Shown here piece by piece: positions 39,401 through 47,868 of a stretch of 64,000 nucleotides of DNA. The stretch is from Phycisphaerales bacterium. GTDB lineage: Bacteria > Planctomycetota > Phycisphaerae > Phycisphaerales > UBA1924. The notes under the pieces are model-generated. The model was given only the letters and a program-made list of their open reading frames with translations, did no database searches and had not been told where the DNA came from. The stretch spans positions 246,140 through 310,139 of the forward strand of contig JADLFE010000007.1 of the NCBI GenBank assembly GCA_020845755.1, written 5' to 3'. The translations under genes were made by a program, and so were the position numbers. Position 1 is the stretch's first letter. Each line of letters starts with the position of its first letter.

Positions 39401-39910
39401 CCCGAGTTCGTCGGCTGGCAGAGCACCGACCTCACCGCCTGGATCGGCGCCAAGCCCTTCGCTGGAAACGTCTCCTCCTTCATCACCTCGTGGAACGCCT
39501 TCAACATGACCGGCCTCGACAACTCCGGCCGCCTCGTCACGCTCTGGTGGGCCCCCGAGCTCGGCGCCGGAAACTGGGAAGTCTCCGCCATCGGCGAAGG
39601 CCAGACCGCCTGGGACACCAGCGTCGCCATCGACAGTTGGTTCAATCAGAGCGAGCAATCGCTCAACTTCGTCGGCACCAACGAATCAGGCCGCGTCACC
39701 GTCTACACCTGGAGCACCACCAACCAGACCTGGCGCGCCGAGTACCCCGAGAACGACGCGACCGCCCAGCCCGTGCACCGCTTCGCGCCCGATCGCTACT
39801 CACAGAAGCACAGCCGCCTGGTCGGCATCAACGACGACAACCACGTCATCTGGGCCTACCGCGATCCCAGCGCCTGGATCAGTTATGACCTCTTGATGCT
39901 CCTGGAGTGA
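36401..39910 (+). CDS. Giant exported LEPR-XLL protein with FG-GAP propeller (copy B)
   Basis: 1169 residues from the ATG at 36401 (MHSIFSLRQSC), with TGAGG upstream. The LEPR-XLL motif reads LIDSLEPRTLL. The same order of modules as copy A follows: FG-GAP blades (NVGDLNADGADDLAIGAP, GDFNADGLADSAIAS), a middle beta-rich region, and the C-terminal repeats (HNITGVDENGHVWTLW, NMTGLDNSGRLVTLWW, LNFVGTNESGRVTVYTW, and a terminal half-unit). By eye the C-terminal repeats are the most similar part between the copies and the middle region the least. No sorting signal is seen. It is followed by a convergent terminator shared with the calpain-like gene. Confidence 0.85.
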   Translation: MHSIFSLRQSCGSTRSIHSRRTPHHLIDSLEPRTLLYTPSTIINPAEESFGLVTRTIEAQTGAEIAGFGRTVVNVGDLNADGADDLAIGAPGGGSAVGLVQLFSGKTGTLLWTAAGADIGFGRAITAISDVTSDGVADIAIGSPLHADTGAVFIYNGASGSLVSTILGSTFSAISGARFGWSLAAGLFNPDETQDLAIGAPTDGDDGAGRIYVVDGSDNSTAFTFAGSREGELYGWSLLFIGEHDDTLVVGGPGWPTDYNEYRNMGRVSVLTYEGQYNAYFGDAGGGMFGYSLAELPADANGHPCFAVGSPGGKMGLGDGSMHFNIGVVSIINTLETHGPVASLVSGEEGSLFGYSLATIGDLILVGAPGSSGGGKVYLHNIPQGDYDHPGITATLIDTITATGTNFGVTLAIGDFNADGLADSAIASGILPTGVNTSASESSSGIVRVYASTLDPADFDQIHISRNAQYTVLRSTPLSHYYLAGPTGLSLIPDISTSSSDRFMDIDNAGRVLISRSGSAWMFSSGSLTNLSAAITSYVGTPHGWTFDAAMTPRAILADGSVLVERLRNNSGTPNQLVNRTIWRIDAGTATYLWQGEYHAHSAYGAVGRRLDSYNAETNDRTWTTMLYRVGTGVEEIASIQNAAAMTDDGVIVGVDFATKSFVRRATDATLTTLFAIADVDYADTLWPKALDSDGRLLWFQAEDKSKYAGEHWYWTIGTLQIFNPESGTSSDAADGAIPTYRTNFGASSISTTVSFAPDHGFIVSNPDPSHPVRVRYFKAGFDSRLTTPAPGATPATASGSTWTATAFVNQLGRITLAIDEGDGQWKLRYAAYGDHRFEGYAAFIGWVDPLTNRPQFAGVNSARLPAHVASFPEVDGLSTRKSYWLWEERPIQLTDINGDAYSSRLDPSRDMTVLVRPDKMCILAFREEAGNVMLVGQLQNTIHNPFSFTYVFNLAQELTLKNNVLPAFVGNISAFVSPWGSHNITGVDENGHVWTLWTSPEFVGWQSTDLTAWIGAKPFAGNVSSFITSWNAFNMTGLDNSGRLVTLWWAPELGAGNWEVSAIGEGQTAWDTSVAIDSWFNQSEQSLNFVGTNESGRVTVYTWSTTNQTWRAEYPENDATAQPVHRFAPDRYSQKHSRLVGINDDNHVIWAYRDPSAWISYDLLMLLE

Positions 39911-39965
39911 ACAACGCCGCGTTCACAGGCACTCACGACAATCAAACAGAGAGCACCCGCCTCCC

Positions 39966-40000
39966 CAAACAAACAGCCCCGACCATTCCGATCGGGGCTG
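39966..40000 (-). terminator. Rho-independent terminator of the calpain-like gene
   Basis: On the minus strand CAGCCCCGA pairs with TCGGGGCTG (9 bp, 9-base loop; 39974-40000), followed by TTTGTTTGG. It may also end the convergent LEPR-XLL gene. Confidence 0.75.
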
Positions 40001-40024
40001 CGAATCCACCAAATCGGCCCACGT

Positions 40025-42346
40025 TTACGCCGCGAACGTCCCGCACACAAAGTTCGCCTGCATCTGCGCGAACGTCAATGTCGCATACCCGCCCGAGTTC
40101 TCCGCCCTCGTGCCCGACACGCCCCAGGGGTTGCGCACCACGTAGTGCGTCGCGCCGCTGTCGTCCTTCCACACATTCACCAGCGTGTACGCGTGGTTGC
40201 CCACCAGCATCGACGGGCGCGTCGACGTCGCCAGCGTGACGGCCTTGAACTGGTTCAACCTCGCCTGCATCAGGTCAAAGAACGCGCTCTCGCCCGTGTT
40301 CAACCAGAAGTTCGAGGAAGAAACGCCCAGGATCGAATACACCTCGCTCATCCAGCCACCCGAGATCGACGCGTACGTGTTCGCGCCCGTGCGGAAGTAC
40401 GCGAACGCCTTCTCCATCACCAGCGCCCACATCGTGTCGTTCACGCCCGGACGCGCAAACCGCAGTCTCCCGTACGCGTCCACCGGCATCGCGTTCGACA
40501 CACGCACGTACACCGGCTTCCCCGCCTTCTTATACTCGACGGCGTACGTCCCGTCGCCCAGGTCAACCGCCGACTGCAACAGCACCGAGTCGTCCTCCTC
40601 GGCAAACGCCGCCAACGACGACAGGAAGTAGCAGTCGCCCACCCCGCCCTGGTTCACGTCGCCCGCCTCCGGCGCGGCGCCGAACAGCGACTTGGTGATC
40701 TTCTTGGTTGTGCCCGCGTCCTTGGGGTTCGCAAGGCTCGCGCCCAGCGCCATGCTCACGCCGCCCGCGAACGCGCTCACGCGATGCACGAGCCCCGCGC
40801 CCGAGATGATGTCCGCCGAGTCGATCCACGCGCTCACATTCGCGCACGAACTGACGATCGTCGACACGCCCGCGCCGATCATCGACAGCGTCGTCCTCAC
40901 CGCAACCGAGGCGTCGATCGTGATCGTGTCGCCGCCCGCGCGGTCGTACACGAACAACCCCGCCGGCAGCGCGTTCTCGTGGAAGTCCTGCCCGTTGATG
41001 TTGATTGTCAGCAGCGATCCGCTCTCGCTGATCGAGACATGGTCCGCGCCGCCCGTCGAGGTCACGACCAACTCGCTCCCATACCGCGATGTGATCAGCA
41101 CGTTGCTCGTGCCGTTGGGCGTCGTCGCGCCAGCGGAATTCGAATCCGGCGACACCTGCGCGCCCGCGACCGCGCGCACCTCGTACACATACGCCTGCTT
41201 GGCGCCCACCGCCGAATCGCGGTACTTCGCCGCCGACCCCGGCGCAAGCGTGGCCAGCGCCGAGAAATTCACGCCGTCCGTCGAGCGCAGCACGACATAG
41301 CCCATGCCCGTCCGGTTGGGATCGCTCCACGTGAGATCGACGCCCATGCCCGACACCGACGCCGCAAGGCTGCGCGGGGCCAGCAGCGTCGTCGTCGCCT
41401 GCACCGCGGACGTGCCGGACGGATTCGCCGGGTTCGTCGCCGACACCTTGTAGTAATACGCCGTGCCGGTCGCCACCTTGAGGTCGACAAAGCCCGTCGC
41501 ATTCGACGCCAGCGTCGCCACCGTGCTGAAGTTTTTGTTGTCGGTCGACCGCATCACGATATAACTCTTCGCGTGCGCGTCCAGGCCGCCCCAGGTCAGC
41601 GTCACTGATGTCGCCGTCGCGCCCGCCGACAAAGACGAGGGCGCGCTCAGCGGCATGCCCACCTTCACCGCCGACGAATACAGCGACGAGTTCGACGCCC
41701 CCACCGCCTTGATCTTGTACGAGTACACATACCCCGCGCCGACACTCGAATCATCGTACGAAACCGAGCCGATGCCATCGAGACTCGACACCAGCGAAAA
41801 CGATCCGCCGTCGACCGCGCGCCAGAGTTCATAGCCCCCGGTCGCCGCGTCTCCACTCTTCCACGTCACGTGGACATGCCCGCCCACCAGCGACGCCGCC
41901 ACCGATCCCGGCGCGACCAGCGGCGTCACCAGCGACACCGAGCCCGACGGCGCGGAGATGCTCGCGCTGTTGTACGCCTCGACTCCGTAGAAATACCTCG
42001 TGTTGGCCTTCGCTTGGGAGTCCGTGTAGGCACGCTTCGCTTTGTCGGTGATCTTCGTCAACAGGTCCCAGTTCGTCCCGTCAACCGAACGCATGACGTA
42101 ATAACCCGTCACTGCCTTATCGGCATCGCTCCACGTCAGGCCGACCGATGTCGGTGAGACGATCACCGCGGCGAGCGCACTCGGTGCCGTCAGCGACGGG
42201 CCCTTGGGACCGATCGGCGCCACGGCCAGCATCTCGCGGGGCTCCAACTGCTCAGCGTGCCACGTCGATCCATCAACGCGGCCCGCCGCGCGGCACACCC
42301 GCCACGCTTGACCCATCTCCCGCCCCGCCATGACCTTGCTCAGCAT
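40025..42346 (-). CDS. Exported calpain-family (C2) cysteine protease with four FN3 domains and LEPR-XLL motif
   Basis: 773 residues from the ATG at 42346, which has GGGAGA upstream. LEPREML at residues 34-40 is the LEPR-XLL motif. Four fibronectin type III domains fill ~52-405, each ending in a YxYxVxAxx-type strand. A beta-rich segment (GSELVVTSTGGADHVSIS) follows. The C-terminal ~210 residues are a calpain core: Cys572 in GGVGDCYFLSSLAAF, His718 in LVGNHAYTLVNVW and Asn739 in YVVRNPWG complete the catalytic triad. Calpains hydrolyse proteins and are usually Ca-dependent; secreted bacterial members are uncommon. It is convergent to the LEPR-XLL pair. Confidence 0.9.
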   Translation of the reverse strand: MLSKVMAGREMGQAWRVCRAAGRVDGSTWHAEQLEPREMLAVAPIGPKGPSLTAPSALAAVIVSPTSVGLTWSDADKAVTGYYVMRSVDGTNWDLLTKITDKAKRAYTDSQAKANTRYFYGVEAYNSASISAPSGSVSLVTPLVAPGSVAASLVGGHVHVTWKSGDAATGGYELWRAVDGGSFSLVSSLDGIGSVSYDDSSVGAGYVYSYKIKAVGASNSSLYSSAVKVGMPLSAPSSLSAGATATSVTLTWGGLDAHAKSYIVMRSTDNKNFSTVATLASNATGFVDLKVATGTAYYYKVSATNPANPSGTSAVQATTTLLAPRSLAASVSGMGVDLTWSDPNRTGMGYVVLRSTDGVNFSALATLAPGSAAKYRDSAVGAKQAYVYEVRAVAGAQVSPDSNSAGATTPNGTSNVLITSRYGSELVVTSTGGADHVSISESGSLLTININGQDFHENALPAGLFVYDRAGGDTITIDASVAVRTTLSMIGAGVSTIVSSCANVSAWIDSADIISGAGLVHRVSAFAGGVSMALGASLANPKDAGTTKKITKSLFGAAPEAGDVNQGGVGDCYFLSSLAAFAEEDDSVLLQSAVDLGDGTYAVEYKKAGKPVYVRVSNAMPVDAYGRLRFARPGVNDTMWALVMEKAFAYFRTGANTYASISGGWMSEVYSILGVSSSNFWLNTGESAFFDLMQARLNQFKAVTLATSTRPSMLVGNHAYTLVNVWKDDSGATHYVVRNPWGVSGTRAENSGGYATLTFAQMQANFVCGTFAA

Positions 42347-42471
42347 GCAACGTCTCCCTCGGCATGATGGGTGAGATACGCCGTCCGAGGTGTCAACCCG
42401 CAGAACACCTGAACTCGCCGCTTTATCGGCTCCGCACCGCGCCGCCCGCTCCACCCAGCACCCGCGTCCGC

Positions 42472-42477
42472 TATCCT
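42472..42477 (+). promoter_or_regulatory. -10-like hexamer of a probable leaderless GH13 promoter
   Basis: TATCCT is followed by exactly 7 nt and the ATG at 42485. The earlier ATG at 42479 is too close to the hexamer to be transcribed, which decides the start. Confidence 0.45.
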
Positions 42478-42484
42478 CATGCTC

Positions 42485-44263
42485 ATGCAACATCGGGCCG
42501 TCATGCGCTCGCTCGCAATCGCCGCCGCAACGTGCATCACGGCCTGCCCCTCGCTCGCCCAAACACCCCCTGAGCAACCCGCACCGGAACACACCGTGAT
42601 CCGTACCGCCGACGCCGCGCCCTGGTCGAACAGCCCGCTCGCCGACGACATCCTCTACCAGGTCATGCCCATCGCCTGGCGTGATTCCGACCACGACCCC
42701 GCCGACGCCGCGCCCGAGGCTCGCGCACGCGCCGAAGCCGATCTCTTCCGCGACGGCGACTTCCGCGGCATGACCGCCGCCATCCCCTACCTCTCCACCC
42801 TCGGCGTCACCGGCCTCTGGTCAACACCCATCTTCCCCTCACCCGCCTATCACGGCTATCAACACACCGAGGCCGATCGCGTCAACCTCGCGCTCGGCGC
42901 CGAATCGCAATTCCTCGACTTCAACCGCGCCGCGCACGCCGCCAATCTCCGCGTCTTCATCGATCTCGTCGCCTACGGCATCAACCGCGACAGCGATCTG
43001 TGCCGCGACGCCAGCGCCAACCCCGCCTCACCCTTCGCCGGCTTCATCGCGATCAAAGACGCCGCCACGGGCACACCCTTCGGATACGACTACCGCACCT
43101 GCACCGGCACAACCGTCTCATTCGCCTTCTTCGATCTCCGCAACACCGGCGCGCGCGACCTCGTCACGCGCTGGTCCCTCAAGTGGCTCGAACCGCGCGA
43201 CCAACTCGGCAACCCCGACCGCGCCGCCGCCGTCGACGGCTATCGCCTCGACCATGTCTGGGCCCGCTACCCCGACGGTCCCGACGGTTGGGGCTACAAC
43301 ATCGAAACCTTCTGGAAGCCCTGGAAACAAGCCCTCCGCGCCGTCCGCCCCGACGTCATCACGTTCGCCGAGCAGGCCAAGTGGGAGACCTACGGCACAG
43401 ATCTTCACCCCGCCCACGACGCCACCTTCGCCAAGCCCTTCCTCTTCGCCGCCCGCGAAGCGATCCGCGCCTCCAACGCCGCCGCGCTCCACACAGCCGT
43501 CGAATCCGCCATCGCCGCGATCCTCGCGTCCCCCGCGGCGGACGCGCCCACGCGAACCTTCCTCGTCACGCTCGGCGATCACGATGTCGATCGTCTCGCC
43601 TCCGCCCTCAACGCCACCACGCCACGAACTGCGCCAAGGCTCAAGGCCGCCGCTGGCGTTCTGCTCACGCAGCCCTTCCCGCCCGTGATCTACTTCGGCG
43701 ATGAACTGGGCATGCTCGGCGTCGCCGGCAGATTCGGCTCCGACGCCAACGACATCCCCCGCCGCGAGCCCTTCAAGTGGAGCGCCGCCGACTCCTTCCC
43801 CATGACCAACTACCTCGCGCGCCACGCCGAGGCGAGCGCCCGCCGATACTCCAAGGACCACGACGGCAAGTCCGTGGAAGAACAACTCAACGTCAAGGGC
43901 TCGCTCCTCGAAACCTACCGCTCGCTCATCACGCTCCGCCGCGAGACCCCCGCCCTCCGCCGCGGCGGCTACCGCGCCCTCGAATCCTCCGACCCGCGCG
44001 TCTGGGCCTGCCTCCGCGCCACCACGGATCAATCCGTGCTTGTCGCCGTCCGCCTCAGCACCGCCCCCACACCCCCCGGCGCCGCGCCACCGGCGATCAC
44101 GCTCCCGCCCGAACTCACGATTGACCGCGAACTCACGATTTCAGACCCCGCCGCCACCATTCCGACAATCACCCCGATAACCGCCGCCCGCGCCGCACAT
44201 ATCGACCTCGAACCCGGGCAAACCCGGGTCTTTCTGCTCATGGCCGCGCCGCCAACGCATTGA
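42485..44263 (+). CDS. Exported GH13 alpha-amylase-family enzyme
   Basis: 592 residues from the ATG at 42485, selected by the upstream -10-like hexamer. A signal peptide ends near CPSLAQTP. The (beta/alpha)8 barrel shows ILYQVMPIAW, LSTLGVTGLWSTPIFPSPAYHGYQ, VDGYRLDHVW with the Asp nucleophile, TFAEQAKW with the Glu acid/base, and LGDHDVDRL with the third Asp (transition-state stabiliser). VIYFGDELGML is also typical. A C-terminal beta domain follows. It should hydrolyse or transglycosylate alpha-1,4/1,6-glucans outside the cytoplasm; the exact specificity cannot be read from the sequence. Confidence 0.9.
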   Translation: MQHRAVMRSLAIAAATCITACPSLAQTPPEQPAPEHTVIRTADAAPWSNSPLADDILYQVMPIAWRDSDHDPADAAPEARARAEADLFRDGDFRGMTAAIPYLSTLGVTGLWSTPIFPSPAYHGYQHTEADRVNLALGAESQFLDFNRAAHAANLRVFIDLVAYGINRDSDLCRDASANPASPFAGFIAIKDAATGTPFGYDYRTCTGTTVSFAFFDLRNTGARDLVTRWSLKWLEPRDQLGNPDRAAAVDGYRLDHVWARYPDGPDGWGYNIETFWKPWKQALRAVRPDVITFAEQAKWETYGTDLHPAHDATFAKPFLFAAREAIRASNAAALHTAVESAIAAILASPAADAPTRTFLVTLGDHDVDRLASALNATTPRTAPRLKAAAGVLLTQPFPPVIYFGDELGMLGVAGRFGSDANDIPRREPFKWSAADSFPMTNYLARHAEASARRYSKDHDGKSVEEQLNVKGSLLETYRSLITLRRETPALRRGGYRALESSDPRVWACLRATTDQSVLVAVRLSTAPTPPGAAPPAITLPPELTIDRELTISDPAATIPTITPITAARAAHIDLEPGQTRVFLLMAAPPTH

Positions 44264-44348
44264 CCTGTATCTCTCTCCAAGGCCCCCGCGACGCCAACGA
44301 CGCCGCACGCCCCGTCCGCCCCATCCCCCGTATCATCCGCTCCGCGCC

Positions 44349-46040
44349 ATGGCGAACTCCACGATCATCCGAACCATCCGCCTAGAGCCCGTCGGCGGCC
44401 CTCCCGCCGATCGCATCATCGCGTCCTCTGATCGCGTCACCGTCATCGGCCGACAGTCCGGATGCGACTCCGTCCTCCCCGATCAGTCCGTGTCACGCCG
44501 CCACGCCTCCATCGCCTACATGGGCGGCTCATGGATCTTGACCGACATGGGGAGCAAGCACGGCTCATACCTCAACGGCGTTCACGTCCCGCCCGGCGAG
44601 TCCGCGCCCCTCAACGACGCCGACGTCATCCGCCTCGGTCCCTTCTCCTTCCGCATCGGCGGCCCCAACACCGCCGCCCGCATGCTCACCACCCAGGCCG
44701 ACGCCGAAGTCGTCAGCACGCGCATCCACCGCGTCCCACAGGCCGAGCTGATGCTCCGCGCTCAGCACCGCCTCGAACTCCTCATCGACTGCGCCGCCTC
44801 TATCACCGCCGCCACCTCCGAACAACAACTCGCCGCCACCGTCCTCGACGCCCTCATGGCCGGCACCGGCTTCGCACGCGCCGCCTTCGTCCGACGCGCC
44901 ACCACCTTCGACGGCCTCGGCGCCAGCCAGGTCGAACTCGTCGCCTCGCGCGGCCAATCACCCGCCGGTGAATCCTCCTTCACCTTCAGCCGCTCCCTCA
45001 TCGAGGCCGCCTCCGCCGGACAAGTCGTCCGCCTCGACGAAGACAGCGGCGTGCAGGACTACGGCCAGTCCGTTATGTCCCTGGGAATCCAGGCAGCCAT
45101 CTGCGCGCCCGTCATGGTCGATTCCGCCGCCGTCGCCTTCCTCTACCTCGACGCGCGCCGCTCCGAACAACGCGCCCCAGGCTCCGGCATCGTCCAGGCC
45201 GACGCACCCGCCTTCTGCCAGGCCATCGCCCGAATCTGCGGCCTGGCCCTCGCCAACCTCAAACGCCTCGAACTCGCCGGCCGCCAGAAACAGATGGAGG
45301 CAGACCTCAACGCCGCACGAAGCGCCCAGCGCCTCATCATGCCCAAGCCCACAGGCAACCTCGGCTCGCTCCAATACGCCCTCCGCTCTCGACCCGGGCG
45401 CTTCGTCGCCGGCGATCTCGTCGACATCTTCCCGCTGCAAGACGGACGCGTCGCAATCCTGCTCGGCGATGTTTCAGGCAAGGGCGTCGGGCCCGCGCTC
45501 CTCATGGCCACCGCGCAGGCACATCTCAACGCCTCGCTCCGCATGAACCCCGACCCCGCCCGCGCCGCAAGCGAGGTCAACCAGCACGTCGCCGCCCACT
45601 CACACGAGGGACAGTTCATCTCCCTCTGGGTCGGCGTCATCGATCCCGCCGCTGGCCAACTCACCTTCGTCGACGCCGGCCACGGACACTGGCTCGTCAA
45701 GTTCCCCGACCAGTCCCCCTCACGCGTCTTCGCCAAGGGCGGAATCCCCCTCGGCGTCGACGCCACGTTCGACTACGCCGCCGAGGAAATCCCCTTCCCC
45801 AGGGGCTCACGCCTCATCCTCTACTCCGACGGCCTGGCCGAGCAGCAGAACTCCGCAGGCGATGAATTCGGCCTCGAACGCATCGTCGCCGCCCTCGCCA
45901 ACTCCACCGGCCCCGACCGCGACGTCGCCGCCCTCTTCGACGCGCTCCTCAACTTCGCCGTGCCCCCCGAGGCCGCCAGTTACCCCGACCACATCGCCCT
46001 GGCCGACGACGTCACCATCGTCTCGGCCGTGATGAACTGA
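44349..46040 (+). CDS. FHA-GAF-PP2C protein phosphatase (RsbU/SpoIIE-type)
   Basis: 563 residues. Residues ~25-100 are an FHA domain (VIGRQSGCDSVLPDQSVSRRH, then GSKHGSYLNG) that binds phosphothreonine. Residues ~130-310 are a GAF-type sensor (MLRAQHRLELLIDCAASITA and CAPVMVDSAAVAFLYLDA). Residues ~335-560 are a PP2C-type serine phosphatase with metal-binding LLGDVSGKGVGPALLMA and YSDGLAEQQNSAGDEFG. Such proteins dephosphorylate anti-sigma antagonists or other Ser/Thr-phosphorylated targets; the FHA domain would bring it to a kinase product. No partner kinase or antagonist is adjacent. A TATCAT at 44331-44336 lies 12 nt before the ATG. Confidence 0.92.
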   Translation: MANSTIIRTIRLEPVGGPPADRIIASSDRVTVIGRQSGCDSVLPDQSVSRRHASIAYMGGSWILTDMGSKHGSYLNGVHVPPGESAPLNDADVIRLGPFSFRIGGPNTAARMLTTQADAEVVSTRIHRVPQAELMLRAQHRLELLIDCAASITAATSEQQLAATVLDALMAGTGFARAAFVRRATTFDGLGASQVELVASRGQSPAGESSFTFSRSLIEAASAGQVVRLDEDSGVQDYGQSVMSLGIQAAICAPVMVDSAAVAFLYLDARRSEQRAPGSGIVQADAPAFCQAIARICGLALANLKRLELAGRQKQMEADLNAARSAQRLIMPKPTGNLGSLQYALRSRPGRFVAGDLVDIFPLQDGRVAILLGDVSGKGVGPALLMATAQAHLNASLRMNPDPARAASEVNQHVAAHSHEGQFISLWVGVIDPAAGQLTFVDAGHGHWLVKFPDQSPSRVFAKGGIPLGVDATFDYAAEEIPFPRGSRLILYSDGLAEQQNSAGDEFGLERIVAALANSTGPDRDVAALFDALLNFAVPPEAASYPDHIALADDVTIVSAVMN

Positions 46041-46172
46041 CGCCGCCCGCGCGACATGCCCAACGCGTTCGCATCGCCCTTGCCACCACAGTTGTGTACG
46101 TTCGTGCCAACGCCCGTCCGTCGCGGCCGGTGGCCCTCAATCACCCGACGCACACTCAGTCCGCCCGCTCCC

Positions 46173-47672
46173 CTACTGCCCCTGCGCCAGGCTATACCCC
46201 TTCACCCCGTCAAACGTCCGCAGCAGTTCATAACTGCACACCGTGAACGCCTCCGCGATCTTGTCCATCAGCGCCACGCACCGCGACTGGCCGAAACTCC
46301 CCGGCGCGATCCCGTCCTTGAGCTCAAACCGCACGCGGTAGTAGTCCACGCACTCCGTATACACCGACCCCGTCGGCCACACCTGCGTCCCGCGGTTCGA
46401 GATCAGCGTCAACCGGAACGGCGTATCCACGCACGCCCGGTTCATCTCCTCCGCCAGCGCAATCGGCGACAGCGGCGTATCCAGATAGATATCGCACCCC
46501 ACCACCTGCGTCACCACGTTCTTAAACGTCCGCATCACGCGCTGCGACACCGGTTTGTGCGGCCTCACAAACTTCAACGGGCCCGTCTTCTCGTCCGGAT
46601 GCGCCTCGTGCGCACACGCCACCGTCGTCGGCTTGTTCCCAAGGTTCCTCTCGATCGCGCCCACAAACTCGCGCGTCCCCACCGCCGCCTTGCTCTTGTC
46701 GCCAAAGTCGCCCGTCCGCACGCCCGATTCCAGCGTCACTAGCAACGCGTTCTCGATCGCAGCCGCTTCCTTCACCAGGCACACGTGCCGAAGCAGCATC
46801 AGCCCCGACAGAATCAGGCTCGTCGGGTTCGCGATCCCCCGTCCCGCGATGTCCGGCGCCGTCCCGTGCACCGCCTCGAAGATCGAGATGTTGTTCCCGA
46901 TGTTCGCACTGGGCGCAAACCCAAGCCCGCCCACCAGACCCGCCACTAGGTCCGACACGATGTCGCCCTGAAGATTCGGGAGCACCACCATCTCATACTG
47001 CTGCGGCCTCATCACCAGGTTCATGCACAACGCGTCGACGATCACGTCCTCCTGCTTGATCTCCTGGAAGTCGCGACCGATCGCCCGGAACCGGTCCAAG
47101 AACAGACCGTCCGTCATCTTCATGATGTTGGCCTTGTGCCCGCAGTGGATCTTGTCCAGCCCCAACTTCCGCGCCGTCTGGAACGCAAAGCGATGCACCT
47201 CGTCGCACCCCGGCGCCGAAATCAGCCGCTTGCACTGGATCATGTCGTTCGACAGACGATGCTCGACCCCGCCGTACGTGTCCTCGATGTTCTCACGCAC
47301 GATCGCCATGTCGATGTGGATCCCGGCCTTGGAATACACCGTCTCCACGCCCGGCAGCGTCTTAAATACGCGATAGTTCGCGTACGCGTTCCACAGTTTC
47401 CGCGCCGTCACGTTGATCGACTTCCCGCCGCCGCCCTTGGGCGTCTCCATCGGGCCCTTGAACAGGATCCCGCAATCCTCCACCGTCCGGATCGCGCTGT
47501 CCGACATCCCCCGCGTGTTCCCCTTCAGGAACTCCGAACCACCCATCTCCACGGGCACGAACTCAAGCTTCTCCATCACGCCCGCGGCCTTGAACAGCGC
47601 CAGCGTCGCCTCCATGATCTCGGGCCCGATCCCATCACCCGCCGCCAGCGCAATCCGCAAATGGTCCGACAT
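46173..47672 (-). CDS. icd: Isocitrate dehydrogenase with extra C-terminal domain
   Basis: 499 residues from the ATG at 47672 (MSDHLRIALAAGDGIGPE), with GGGAG upstream. It catalyses oxidative decarboxylation of isocitrate to 2-oxoglutarate in the TCA cycle. Characteristic blocks are SINVTARKLWNAYANYRV (substrate loop with Ser), REN-I-EDTYGG, VLPNLQGDIVSDL, SANIGNN and HGTAPDIAG. The last ~150 residues, after residue ~350, form an additional domain, as in the ~495-residue Thermus/alphaproteobacterial subgroup (TIGR02924-like). The cofactor (NAD or NADP) is not certain from this view. The neighbours are not TCA-cycle genes. Confidence 0.92.
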   Translation of the reverse strand: MSDHLRIALAAGDGIGPEIMEATLALFKAAGVMEKLEFVPVEMGGSEFLKGNTRGMSDSAIRTVEDCGILFKGPMETPKGGGGKSINVTARKLWNAYANYRVFKTLPGVETVYSKAGIHIDMAIVRENIEDTYGGVEHRLSNDMIQCKRLISAPGCDEVHRFAFQTARKLGLDKIHCGHKANIMKMTDGLFLDRFRAIGRDFQEIKQEDVIVDALCMNLVMRPQQYEMVVLPNLQGDIVSDLVAGLVGGLGFAPSANIGNNISIFEAVHGTAPDIAGRGIANPTSLILSGLMLLRHVCLVKEAAAIENALLVTLESGVRTGDFGDKSKAAVGTREFVGAIERNLGNKPTTVACAHEAHPDEKTGPLKFVRPHKPVSQRVMRTFKNVVTQVVGCDIYLDTPLSPIALAEEMNRACVDTPFRLTLISNRGTQVWPTGSVYTECVDYYRVRFELKDGIAPGSFGQSRCVALMDKIAEAFTVCSYELLRTFDGVKGYSLAQGQ

Positions 47673-47868
47673 CGCCGCTCCCCGTATCACCCGCCGCCCG
47701 GGTTGAAAATCGCCCGGAACTCCGCGGAAAACCGTTCAATCTACCCAGAACAACCAAGGGCACAAGGATAGCGCCCATGCCGCCCCACGCGAAGCCTGAT
47801 ACGCTTGCCGCGCACGCGACAACCCCACACTCACACACCGGATACACCCATTTCCCCGGAGGATCACC

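Noticed and set aside
30257..44263. Genomic island or prophage
   Set aside because: No integrase, transposase, tRNA target site, phage gene or obvious GC shift was found; the block is better seen as a surface-protein cluster.
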